Shown: one piece after another, positions 22,553-29,897 of the stretch
How positions within the stretch are numbered: the stretch's first letter is position 1
Layout of the letters: the number at the start of each line of letters is the position of its first letter
Assembly: GCA_021807595.1 (NCBI GenBank)
Contig: JAKBCS010000052.1
Location: forward strand, 1-33,894
Direction of reading: 5' to 3'
DNA: 33,894 nucleotides
From: Planctomycetota bacterium
GTDB taxonomy: Bacteria > Planctomycetota > Planctomycetia > Gemmatales > Gemmataceae
Program-made: the position numbers and the translations under genes
Notes under the pieces: model-generated
The model's input: only the letters and a program-made list of their open reading frames with translations
Database searches by the model: none
Told to the model about the DNA's origin: nothing

Positions 22553-22999
22553 TCAGGGCGCGGTGGTGTTTTCCATAAACCAGCGGCCGCCCTCTTTCTT
22601 GAAAGCGAGGCGACGCTCCTCGTCCTTAAGTTGCACCACGACGCGGTTCTTTTCCTCGCGCCAGGTGCCGTCCTTTAGAAAGCGTTGCAACAACTTGATC
22701 GCCGACGGATCGAGTCGAGCGTGGGCATCGTCTACTTGTTCCGCAAAGCGCCCGCCGTACAGGCGTTTGACGCGGTCGTCCACAAAGGACGGATCGGCGA
22801 GTTGGGCAACGACATAATCGACGCGGTTCGCCTCGACCGCTTTCACTACCGAGGCCAGCGCTTCCTTGGCCGTACTTTGGGGATACATCTTGAGATTCGG
22901 CGCAATCGCATAGCGCGTCCCTTCCACTACCTTGTCCCCACCGTTCGCGGCAGACCACGCCACGAGCATCCCCAGCAACGCACCCATAGAGTTTCGCAT
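22553..22999 (-). CDS. Small secreted protein of unknown function
   Basis: The 148-residue product has a short hydrophobic start (GALLGMLVAWSAANG) consistent with a signal peptide. A compact charged domain follows with a helix (AKEALASVVKAVEANRVDYVVAQLADPSFVDDRVKRL) and a beta-rich end (RVVVQLKDEERRLAFKKEGGRWFMEN). The end resembles the SnoaL/NTF2-like or DUF4878 fold in general pattern, but this is not firm. SD support for ATG 22999 is weak (GAGA). It is divergent from the formyltransferase gene and followed by a palindrome. No catalytic residues can be named. Confidence 0.65.
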   Translation of the reverse strand: MRNSMGALLGMLVAWSAANGGDKVVEGTRYAIAPNLKMYPQSTAKEALASVVKAVEANRVDYVVAQLADPSFVDDRVKRLYGGRFAEQVDDAHARLDPSAIKLLQRFLKDGTWREEKNRVVVQLKDEERRLAFKKEGGRWFMENTTAP

Positions 23000-23133
23000 G
23001 TGTCCAATTCTCGTTGTCGTTGGAAGGCGTCGCTCTACCCTACAAGGTCAACCTGCCAACCGCAACCCAAACCACTACCATAGCCGAAAGCCGTTCGCTG
23101 AAAGCCGAAAGCCGATAGCCTTCGAGGATTGTC

Positions 23134-24027
23134 TTGCTTACCATCCGTTCCACGAATATCGAAGACACTTTTGCCGAGGCGTTTCCCATGACGGCGGCGC
23201 GACTGCTCGTGACCGCGGAAACGCGCGAGTGGGCGAACGTGGCCGCGCGGGAAGCGACCGGGTATGCCGCCTCCGTAATCGGTTGCGATGCCGAGGCTGG
23301 CATCGAACGCGAGTTATCGTTGGAGGAATCGCCGGACGGACGGCCCGGCCTGAGTCTCCTGATGTTCGCCTTCAGCCGCGATGCCTTGCAAAAAGCCGTC
23401 GTCAATCGCATCGGCCAGTGCATCCTCACTTGTGCGACGACGGCGTGCTACAACGGTCTGCCTCCGGTTAAAGATAAGAGCATCCGCGTCGGCGGCAATC
23501 TGCGTTTCTTCGGTGACACGTTTCAGATCAGCAAAAAGCTCGACCATCGGCGATTCTGGCGCTTGCCGGTGATGGACGGCGAATTCGTTTGCGAGGATGT
23601 GTTCGGTACGATCAAAGGCGTGGCCGGGGGCAATTTTCTGATTCTGGGCGAGAGCCAAGCGGTGGCCCTTGCCGCAGCGGAGAGCGCCGTCGCCGCCATC
23701 GGTAAGATCCCCGGAGTCATTTGCCCCTTCCCCGGCGGCATCGTTCGTAGCGGCAGCAAAGTCGGCAGCCGCTACAAAAAGTTGAAAGCCAGTACCAACG
23801 ACGCCTACTGCCCGACGCTGCGCGGCCTGGTCGATTCGGCGCTGCCCGAAGGCGTGAACGCCGTCTATGAGATCGTCATCGACGGTGTCGATCTGAGCGC
23901 CGTCGAATCCGCCACGCGCGCCGGCGTCGAGGCCGCCTGCCGTCCCGGCATCGTTCGCATCAGCGCCGGCAACTACGGCGGCAACCTCGGTCCCTATCAT
24001 CTCCATTTGCACAAACTGCTATCTTGA
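23134..24027 (+). CDS. ftr: Formylmethanofuran-tetrahydromethanopterin formyltransferase
   Basis: The 297-residue protein matches Ftr/FhcD along its full length: IEDTFAEAFPMTAARLLVTA, EATGYAASVIGCDAEAGIE, ESPDGRPG, NRIGQC, DGEFVCEDVFG, GVAGGNFLILGESQA, CPFPGGIVRSGSKVGS, ASTNDAYCPTLR and RISAGNYGGNLG. The enzyme moves a formyl group between methanofuran and tetrahydromethanopterin in one-carbon oxidation; Planctomycetes are known to carry this otherwise archaeal/methylotroph pathway. The start is TTG at 23134, with GAGG about 8 bases upstream. The next ATG (23188) would remove the conserved IEDTFAEAF. No other H4MPT or Fhc subunit gene is in the window, so it is separated from the usual fhcABC neighbours. 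Confidence 0.95.
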   Translation: MLTIRSTNIEDTFAEAFPMTAARLLVTAETREWANVAAREATGYAASVIGCDAEAGIERELSLEESPDGRPGLSLLMFAFSRDALQKAVVNRIGQCILTCATTACYNGLPPVKDKSIRVGGNLRFFGDTFQISKKLDHRRFWRLPVMDGEFVCEDVFGTIKGVAGGNFLILGESQAVALAAAESAVAAIGKIPGVICPFPGGIVRSGSKVGSRYKKLKASTNDAYCPTLRGLVDSALPEGVNAVYEIVIDGVDLSAVESATRAGVEAACRPGIVRISAGNYGGNLGPYHLHLHKLLS

Positions 24028-24128
24028 ACGTATTCGTTTTTCGCTACGACGCTTCCACGGATTGCAACGCGGCATGTGCCTTGGGCGTACGCGCCTGGAT
24101 GGAAAGGTTGGGTTTGGCCCGTCGGTAA
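24024..24128 (+). CDS. Possible overlapping small ORF (34 codons)
   Basis: A TTG at 24024 overlaps the ftr stop (TTGA arrangement) and opens a 34-codon frame ending at TAA 24126-24128. The peptide starts MNVFVFRYDAS and contains C14-x3-C18 and a helical end (VRAWMERLGLARR). The overlap would allow translational coupling. No family is recognised; it could be a real small protein, the start of an eroded gene, or chance. Confidence 0.3.
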   Translation: MNVFVFRYDASTDCNAACALGVRAWMERLGLARR

Positions 24129-24225
24129 ATGCTGCCGGACGATTGAGGCGGAGCGCGTGGCGGAGATGCGATTCAGTCGATACATTAAATCTCAAGACGA
24201 TTCCTTCCCGCGAGAGGAGCTTCCG

Positions 24226-26373
24226 ATGCGACGATGGACAATCTGGGGCACCTTCTTCCTGACAAGCATACTCTTGAGCATGGCCACGATCGCCGCCGAC
24301 GAGAATCATTTGTCTTATCCGAAAACCAAGCGCATCGACCACGCCGACGACTATCATGGCGTCCGCGTAGCCGATCCGTACCGCTGGCTCGAAGACGATG
24401 TTCGCAAGTCGCCGCCGGTCGCCGATTGGGTCGCCGAGCAGAACAAGGTGACGTTCGGCTACCTGCACGCCATTCCCCAGCGCGAGGCGATTCAGAAACG
24501 GCTGACCGAATTGTGGAACTACGAACGGTACTCCGCTCCCTTCAAGGCCGGCGGGCGCTACTTCTACACCAAGAATGATGGGCTGCAAAATCAGGCCGTC
24601 TTGTATACCCAGGATACGCTCGACGACAAGCCGCGCGTCCTCCTCGATCCAAATAAGTGGTCGAAAGACGGAACCATCGCCCTCACGGGGATGGAAGTCA
24701 GCGACGACGGCAAGTATCTGGCCTACGGTGTCGCCGAGTCCGGCTCCGATTGGAACACCTGGCACATCCTCCATGTCGCCGACGGCAAAGTGATGTCCGA
24801 CGAGGTGAAATGGATCAAGTATAGCGGCGCGGCGTGGAGCGCGGACAGCAAGGGCGTGTTCTATAGCCGCTACGACGAACCTAAACCCGGCGAGGCGTTC
24901 CAAAAAGTCACGCTCCATCAAAAAGTCTATTATCACCGCCTCGGCACCGCGCAGAGCGACGATGTGTTGGTCTATCGTCGGCCCGATCGTCCCGAGTGGG
25001 GCTTTCAAACGAGCGTAACCGAAGATGGCCGCTATCTCATTCTAACCGTGTGGAAGGGAACCAACCATCAGTATCGGATTACCTATAAGGATCTGGGCGA
25101 ACCCTATGCCATGCCGGTCGATCTGATCGAGGACTTCGAGAACGAGTTTACCTTTGTCGGAAATGAAGGCCCCGTATTTTACTTCAAAACCGATCTGAAA
25201 GCTCCCAAAGGCCGGTTGATCGCCATCGACACCCACAAACCGGGGCGCGAGAACTGGAAAGAGATCGTGCCCGAGGCGAAGGAGAACCTCCGTTCCGTCG
25301 GCTTCGTCGGCAATATGTTCGTGGCCCATTATCTGAAGGATGCTCGGACGCAGATCAAGCTATTCGGCATGGATGGCGTCATGGTGCGCGAGGTCGAGTT
25401 GCCGGGTATCGGCACGGCCAGCGGCTTCGGCGGCAAACGCGCGGACACCGAGACGTTCTACTCTTTTTCGAGTTTCGCCACCCCGCCGAGCATTTATCGC
25501 TACAACCTCGTCACCGGCAAAAGCACCCTCTTCCGCCGTTCCAACGTGAAGTTCCACGGCGACGATTACGAAGTCAAGCAGGTCTTCTATACGAGTAAGG
25601 ACGGCACGAAAGTACCGATGTTCGTGACGGCCAAGAAGGGTATCGCCCTAGACGGTTCGCAACCGACGCTACTGTACGGCTACGGCGGTTTCAACATTCC
25701 CATGATGCCGGGTTTCTCGATTACCCGCGCCGCCTGGCTGGAGATGGGCGGAGTCTTCGCACAAGCCAATTTGCGCGGCGGCGGCGAATATGGCAAGGAA
25801 TGGCACGAGGCGGGCACCAAACTCCGCAAACAAAACGTTTTCGATGATTTCATCGCCGCTGCGCAGTGGCTCATCGACAACAAGTACACACGGCCTGACA
25901 AACTCGCCATCCAAGGAGGCAGCAACGGCGGGCTGCTCATCGGAGCGGCAATGACGCAGCGTCCGGAACTGTTCGGCGCGTGCCTACCGGCGGTCGGCGT
26001 CATGGACATGCTGCGCTTCCACAAGTTCACGGCGGGCCGCTTCTGGGTGGACGATTATGGCTCCTCGGACAACGCGAAAGAGTTCGAGGCACTTTATGCC
26101 TATTCGCCGTACCATAATCTCAAAAAGGGCGTCAAGTATCCCGCGACGCTGGTAACGACGGCGGATACCGACGACCGCGTCGTGCCGGGCCATAGCTTTA
26201 AGTTCATCGCCATGCTGCAAGCCTGTCAGGGCGGCGACGCCCCGGTATTGGCTCGCATCGAGACGCGCGCCGGCCACGGCGCGGGCAAACCCACTGCGAA
26301 ACAGATCGAGGAAGTCGCCGACCAGTGGGCGTTTCTGGTAAAAAATCTACACGTGACGATTGCCAAGCACTAA
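24226..26373 (+). CDS. Secreted prolyl oligopeptidase (S9A family)
   Basis: The 715-residue product begins with a signal peptide (MRRWTIWGTFFLTSILLSMATIAA). An N-terminal segment (DDYHGVRVADPYRWLEDD) and beta-propeller follow, and then the alpha/beta-hydrolase domain. Catalytic residues are Ser566 in GGSNGG, an Asp of DDRV (649/650) and His684 in RAGHGAGK. NLRGGGEYGKEWHEAG is the family's conserved stretch. It cleaves short peptides after proline; the signal peptide places it in the periplasm or outside. ATG 24226 has GAGAGGAG about 8 bases upstream, so the longer ORF from 24076 is rejected. It lies about 200 bp downstream of ftr on the same strand, with no functional link apparent. Confidence 0.95.
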   Translation: MRRWTIWGTFFLTSILLSMATIAADENHLSYPKTKRIDHADDYHGVRVADPYRWLEDDVRKSPPVADWVAEQNKVTFGYLHAIPQREAIQKRLTELWNYERYSAPFKAGGRYFYTKNDGLQNQAVLYTQDTLDDKPRVLLDPNKWSKDGTIALTGMEVSDDGKYLAYGVAESGSDWNTWHILHVADGKVMSDEVKWIKYSGAAWSADSKGVFYSRYDEPKPGEAFQKVTLHQKVYYHRLGTAQSDDVLVYRRPDRPEWGFQTSVTEDGRYLILTVWKGTNHQYRITYKDLGEPYAMPVDLIEDFENEFTFVGNEGPVFYFKTDLKAPKGRLIAIDTHKPGRENWKEIVPEAKENLRSVGFVGNMFVAHYLKDARTQIKLFGMDGVMVREVELPGIGTASGFGGKRADTETFYSFSSFATPPSIYRYNLVTGKSTLFRRSNVKFHGDDYEVKQVFYTSKDGTKVPMFVTAKKGIALDGSQPTLLYGYGGFNIPMMPGFSITRAAWLEMGGVFAQANLRGGGEYGKEWHEAGTKLRKQNVFDDFIAAAQWLIDNKYTRPDKLAIQGGSNGGLLIGAAMTQRPELFGACLPAVGVMDMLRFHKFTAGRFWVDDYGSSDNAKEFEALYAYSPYHNLKKGVKYPATLVTTADTDDRVVPGHSFKFIAMLQACQGGDAPVLARIETRAGHGAGKPTAKQIEEVADQWAFLVKNLHVTIAKH

Positions 26374-26445
26374 TCGACTCGCCCTCCGGCAAACGCCCTC
26401 CGAGCCGGAAGCGTAAGCGACGGAATTCGTTCGAGGATTCGCCGT

Positions 26446-27375
26446 CTACGGTTGCTTCAAGGGTGCCGTCGTTAGATCGAGTCCGTTGGCGCTGAGATGG
26501 TGATCGAGCAAGTCGATCTGGCCGTTCTGCTTGAGGCGTGCGAACAGCTTGCCGCGCGCTTCCTCCCAAATCTGTCGCAGATAATAGGGATTGTCTTGGC
26601 GACCGAGTTGATATTGGTGGAGGCGCTTGAGGAAGCGGTCGGCCTCCTGTCGGGCCAAGAGATCGCGGCTGTGAAGGTAGGCGGCGGTGTCTTGCTCAAT
26701 CCGATAGATCTCGGCCTCGGCCATGCGCCGCTCGCGCTCCACGTTTTGCTCGGCGGTGTTGCGCAGCGTCGTGTTGCGCGTCTGCGCCAGAGCCACGCCA
26801 TCGAAGTCTTGCTTTACCTCGACTGGCGGAGCAATCAAGGCCACGCGGGCATCGAGAATCTGCACACCCAGTCGATAACGCTCGATGCGCGCCTGCGTCT
26901 GCTCTTTGAGGATGAGGCGCATGTCGTTTTTGCCCTTGAGTAATACCCCGTCCACGGTGCGGCCGGCCAGCCATTGGGCCATGACAGACTCGGCGGCGCG
27001 CGTCAGCAGCGCATCGACGCGGTCGGCTTGCTCCACATAGTCGGCTTCCTCGTTGGGTAACACCTTATAAGTGAGAACCACTTGCACGTTGACGAGATTG
27101 TGATCGCCGGTCAGGAGTTGGCCGGACGGCATGGTATCGCCCGCACCGTCGTCTTCCCGATAACCGGCGACGACGCTCTGCACCCGATCGACGGCAACGC
27201 GATCGACGCGATCCATGCCCCACGGCAGTTGAAGCGACAGCCCCGGTTCCAAGCGACGATCTAACAAACGACCGAATCGCCTTACCACCCCGCGCTCGCC
27301 GGGACGAATCTGCACCGCGCCCGTGAGCAAATAGGCACCCAACAGCGCCGCCACAAGGAACCAACGATATCGCAT
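26446..27375 (-). CDS. hflK: HflK-like SPFH/band 7 membrane protein
   Basis: The 309-residue protein has one N-terminal membrane helix (WFLVAALLGAYLLTGAVQI) and a band 7 domain (IRPGERGVVRRFGRLL, LEPGLSLQLPWG, QLLTGDHNLVNVQVVLTYKV). A long charged coiled-coil region follows (AEQNVERERRMAEAEIYRIEQDTA). LLTGDHNLV matches the HflK signature. HflK and HflC assemble in the membrane and modulate the FtsH protease. ATG 27375 is preferred over TTG 27390; neither has a good SD. It lies about 100 bp downstream of the HflC-like gene on the same strand, so the order is hflC-hflK rather than hflK-hflC as in E. coli. Confidence 0.88.
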   Translation of the reverse strand: MRYRWFLVAALLGAYLLTGAVQIRPGERGVVRRFGRLLDRRLEPGLSLQLPWGMDRVDRVAVDRVQSVVAGYREDDGAGDTMPSGQLLTGDHNLVNVQVVLTYKVLPNEEADYVEQADRVDALLTRAAESVMAQWLAGRTVDGVLLKGKNDMRLILKEQTQARIERYRLGVQILDARVALIAPPVEVKQDFDGVALAQTRNTTLRNTAEQNVERERRMAEAEIYRIEQDTAAYLHSRDLLARQEADRFLKRLHQYQLGRQDNPYYLRQIWEEARGKLFARLKQNGQIDLLDHHLSANGLDLTTAPLKQP

Positions 27376-27479
27376 GGTAGGAAGTCTCAAAACAATTCGC
27401 CGCGAAAGAAACGATAAGAAGTAAAAGACAAGTTAACCTCTCGATCCCATGCCATGTGTGATGGCGAGAAGAAGAGTGA

Positions 27480-28478
27480 TTATTTCCTTTTCTCGCTCTC
27501 TTGGCCGTTCGTCCCGCCGCGGTTCATCTTTTCCGGGCCGGGCGGGTTCAACAACACGTCGAACAGTTCGCGGTGCGTCGAGAGGAGAAGCGTGCTTTTA
27601 TTGTCGCCGAGGATGCGTTGGTACTCCTCTAGCTTTTTCAGGAACGTGAAGAACATCGGATCTCTCTTATGCGCTTCGTTGAGGATGCGCTCCGCCGCGA
27701 CATCGGCGTCGTTCTTGAGGGTCCGCGCCTTCGCCTCGGCCTCGGCTTTGAGGATTTCGACTTCGCGTCGCCCTTTGCTTTCGATGTTCTGCTTGGCCAG
27801 TTCGCCCTCGCTCTCGTATTCCGCTCTCTTCTTCTGTCGTTCGCTGCGAATGCGGTCGAAGATCGCCGCGCGAACCGCGGGCGGATGGTTCGAGCGGCGC
27901 AGGCGGATGTCCACGACTTCGATGCCATACTCCGATTCGGCCACGCTTTCGAGTGACGAGCCGCCGCCGCCGTGCAGGAGACGCTGGCGCAGCCGTTCGC
28001 GCGCCGCATCGACTTTCTGGGAATCGGTGTCGATCAGATCGTCGAGTTCCATGCGGCCTATCTCCGCGCCAAGCTCGCTCGCGATGCGTTGGCCGAGGAT
28101 GGCCTGCGCGCCGGCCGGAGTACCCACGCTGCGGATAAAGCGATCGACCCCCTTAGCGTCGGCGATGCGCCAACAGACGTAGGCGTCGAGCGTCAGGGTG
28201 CGGTCGATGGTCTCTCGGATCGGATCGCGCGTCAGCAATTCCGCACCCGGAAGGTCGAAATACTGGATGCGCCTATCGAGCCGCTGCACCGATTGAATGG
28301 GCCACGGCCATTTGAAGTGCAAACCGGCTCGTTCGTCGTTGCCGCCGTCGAACGTGTTGAGATGCTGGCCGAATTGCGTCAGATAAACGAACTCCGTGCG
28401 ATCCACGGTAAACGCGCACAGCGGGGCAACGAGGAGCGCCGCCATCGAGGAGAGAATTAACATGAATTTCCAACGCAT
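27480..28478 (-). CDS. hflC: HflC-like SPFH/band 7 membrane protein
   Basis: The 332-residue protein has an N-terminal hydrophobic anchor and the band 7 core: FVYLTQFGQ, AGLHFKWPWPIQSVQRLDRR, ELLTRDPIRETIDRTLTLDAYVCWRI. Then come YGIEVVDIRLRRSNHP, IFDRIRSERQKKRAEYESEGE and the alanine/glutamate-rich coiled coil (EVEILKAEAEAKARTLKNDADVAAERIL). These are HflC features. The tail is charged (GPEKMNRGGTNGQESEKRK). The start at ATG 28478 is preceded by GAGAAG very close to the codon; a second Met six codons in is possible. It is first in a two-gene unit with the HflK-like gene. Confidence 0.88.
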   Translation of the reverse strand: MRWKFMLILSSMAALLVAPLCAFTVDRTEFVYLTQFGQHLNTFDGGNDERAGLHFKWPWPIQSVQRLDRRIQYFDLPGAELLTRDPIRETIDRTLTLDAYVCWRIADAKGVDRFIRSVGTPAGAQAILGQRIASELGAEIGRMELDDLIDTDSQKVDAARERLRQRLLHGGGGSSLESVAESEYGIEVVDIRLRRSNHPPAVRAAIFDRIRSERQKKRAEYESEGELAKQNIESKGRREVEILKAEAEAKARTLKNDADVAAERILNEAHKRDPMFFTFLKKLEEYQRILGDNKSTLLLSTHRELFDVLLNPPGPEKMNRGGTNGQESEKRK

Positions 28479-28528
28479 CTTCTCGTTACCCCCGGATGTC
28501 TAACTTTCACTGCCTCACATTTCCTGAT

Positions 28529-28882
28529 TCAATCTATCGTACACCTTTTCCGACCTGGTTGGGATGCCTTCGCGGTCGGCAGCGCAGCCGGTTGCGTAAG
28601 GTAATCGAGAACCCCACGCTGCATGCGTTCGACTTCAGTTCGGTAACCACCCAAAACGAGAGCCGACTCCTCAGGGCGAATGCTCACTCGCAACCGAGCA
28701 AGCAGGTCGAGGAGGTATGATATACGATCCCGTGTGAAGTTCCGTTCTCGTTCGTCCTGAATCGTGGTTGTATCTCCACGACCCTCGTCCTTGGCCGTCT
28801 CACTTGGTTTGCCAAAAGAACAAGAACAACTCAAGCGGCTCGCCGAGTATGGCCCGTTCCAATAGTTCTGCAACACCGGCAT
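28529..28882 (-). CDS. Small hypothetical protein
   Basis: A 117-codon frame whose middle part looks protein-like: DERERNFTRDRISYLLDLLARLRVSIRPEESALVLGGYRTEVERMQ would form helices. The N-terminal 35 residues (NYWNGPYSASRLSCSCS) look less like coding sequence, so the true start may be a later codon. No family is recognised. It lies next to a truncated transposase and could be an eroded or mobile-DNA-associated gene. Confidence 0.4.
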   Translation of the reverse strand: MPVLQNYWNGPYSASRLSCSCSFGKPSETAKDEGRGDTTTIQDERERNFTRDRISYLLDLLARLRVSIRPEESALVLGGYRTEVERMQRGVLDYLTQPAALPTAKASQPGRKRCTID

Positions 28883-28918
28883 CGACTAACGTCAGCTGCA
28901 ATGTGGTAATTCTACGTT

Positions 28919-29341
28919 ATGAGCGAAGGATTTCTACAGGTCTCGTGCTATTCGACCTTGGACTTCAGGATTCGGGCAATTCGCGCTGTCTTGGATGACG
29001 GTCTGACTGTCACCGACGTTGCCCATGCCTATGGCACGAATCGGTCGACGATTCATCGTTGGCTGAGCCGGTTTGCGGAGGATCGGGATTACGGACTGCA
29101 CCGATGTCCGGTGCCCGACCGACCGCACAAACTTGCCAGCTTAGATGCCGATACCCCGGTAGATATTGTATTCGTACCGGCTACCGCGTTTGGTTATGAA
29201 ACCGATTTTTGGACCACACGGCGCTTAATTCAGGTTGTTGGCGACCGGTTCGGCGTATCTCTGTCCAAGCAACTTGCACGACAAGCGTATCGCTTCCGAA
29301 GAAAAGCTGACATCAATGTCCAAAAAGCCCCGTTTGCTTGA
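28919..29341 (+). pseudogene. Truncated IS630-like transposase
   Basis: The 140-codon frame begins with a helix-turn-helix region (DFRIRAIRAVLDDGLTVTDVAHAYGTNRSTIHRWLSRF). It continues as a winged-helix-like part (FWTTRRLIQVVGDRFGVSLSKQLARQAYRFRRK), the DNA-binding half of IS630-type transposases. The catalytic DDE half (about 200 residues in complete members) is missing; the frame stops soon after. Terminal inverted repeats were not found. It is an inactive remnant unless complemented in trans. Confidence 0.65.
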
Positions 29342-29897
29342 GAGGATATTCTTTCGTTGCTGTATGGCCGATGCGTTAGAGTTCTAATGTATTGCAGAAC
29401 TATTGGGTTGGGCCATAAGTGGGGAAAGCGTTGATCCTTCGCAACGTGTGGCTGCACTGGCAAGTGTTGGCGCATCGTCGGCGTGGCGGTCGGCGACCGG
29501 ACCTGGGCCGCTTGAGTTTTCGCAAGCTGCTGGTATGGTTGCAACACTGGGCCGAAGCACGCTTTGGAATCCACGATGAAATTGCCACCGAACATCGGAT
29601 GTAGGAATGAGCTGGAGCATCGTGTCGCGATTCGAGATCACTGGAAACGACTGAGTCCCTCAAAGCCTATCCCCTAAGGGTGATTTCAGAGTCGCGACTG
29701 CTAGGGACCAGTAGAGAGCCGAGGCGACCTGCGCGCTTTGTTGACGGAAAGCATTTCTTAAGCCACACTTTCGATGGCGGTCAGAATAATCTCACGCGAG
29801 TTCCGGTGCGAGCAATGAGGCTCCGTTGTCGTGGTTCGCGTTTGCCGCCGGTTGTGTCATCAGGTTCGTTTCGCGTCACCAGGGAGTGACTTGACCG
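29342..29897. other. Gene-poor stretch with short coding-like fragment
   Basis: Between the transposase remnant and the kinase gene no full gene is seen. A 61-codon frame at 29419-29604 (plus) encodes WLHWQVLAHRRRGGRRPDLG and RKLLVWLQHWAEARFG, which look protein-derived but have no recognised family and no upstream start. ACTGAGTCCCT (about 29651-29661) and AGGGACCAGT (about 29702-29711) form an imperfect inverted repeat. I see no promoter I would defend. Confidence 0.5.

Noticed and set aside
24019-25008. 329-codon frame antisense to the peptidase
   Set aside because: It overlaps the peptidase N-terminal region and has no family pattern.
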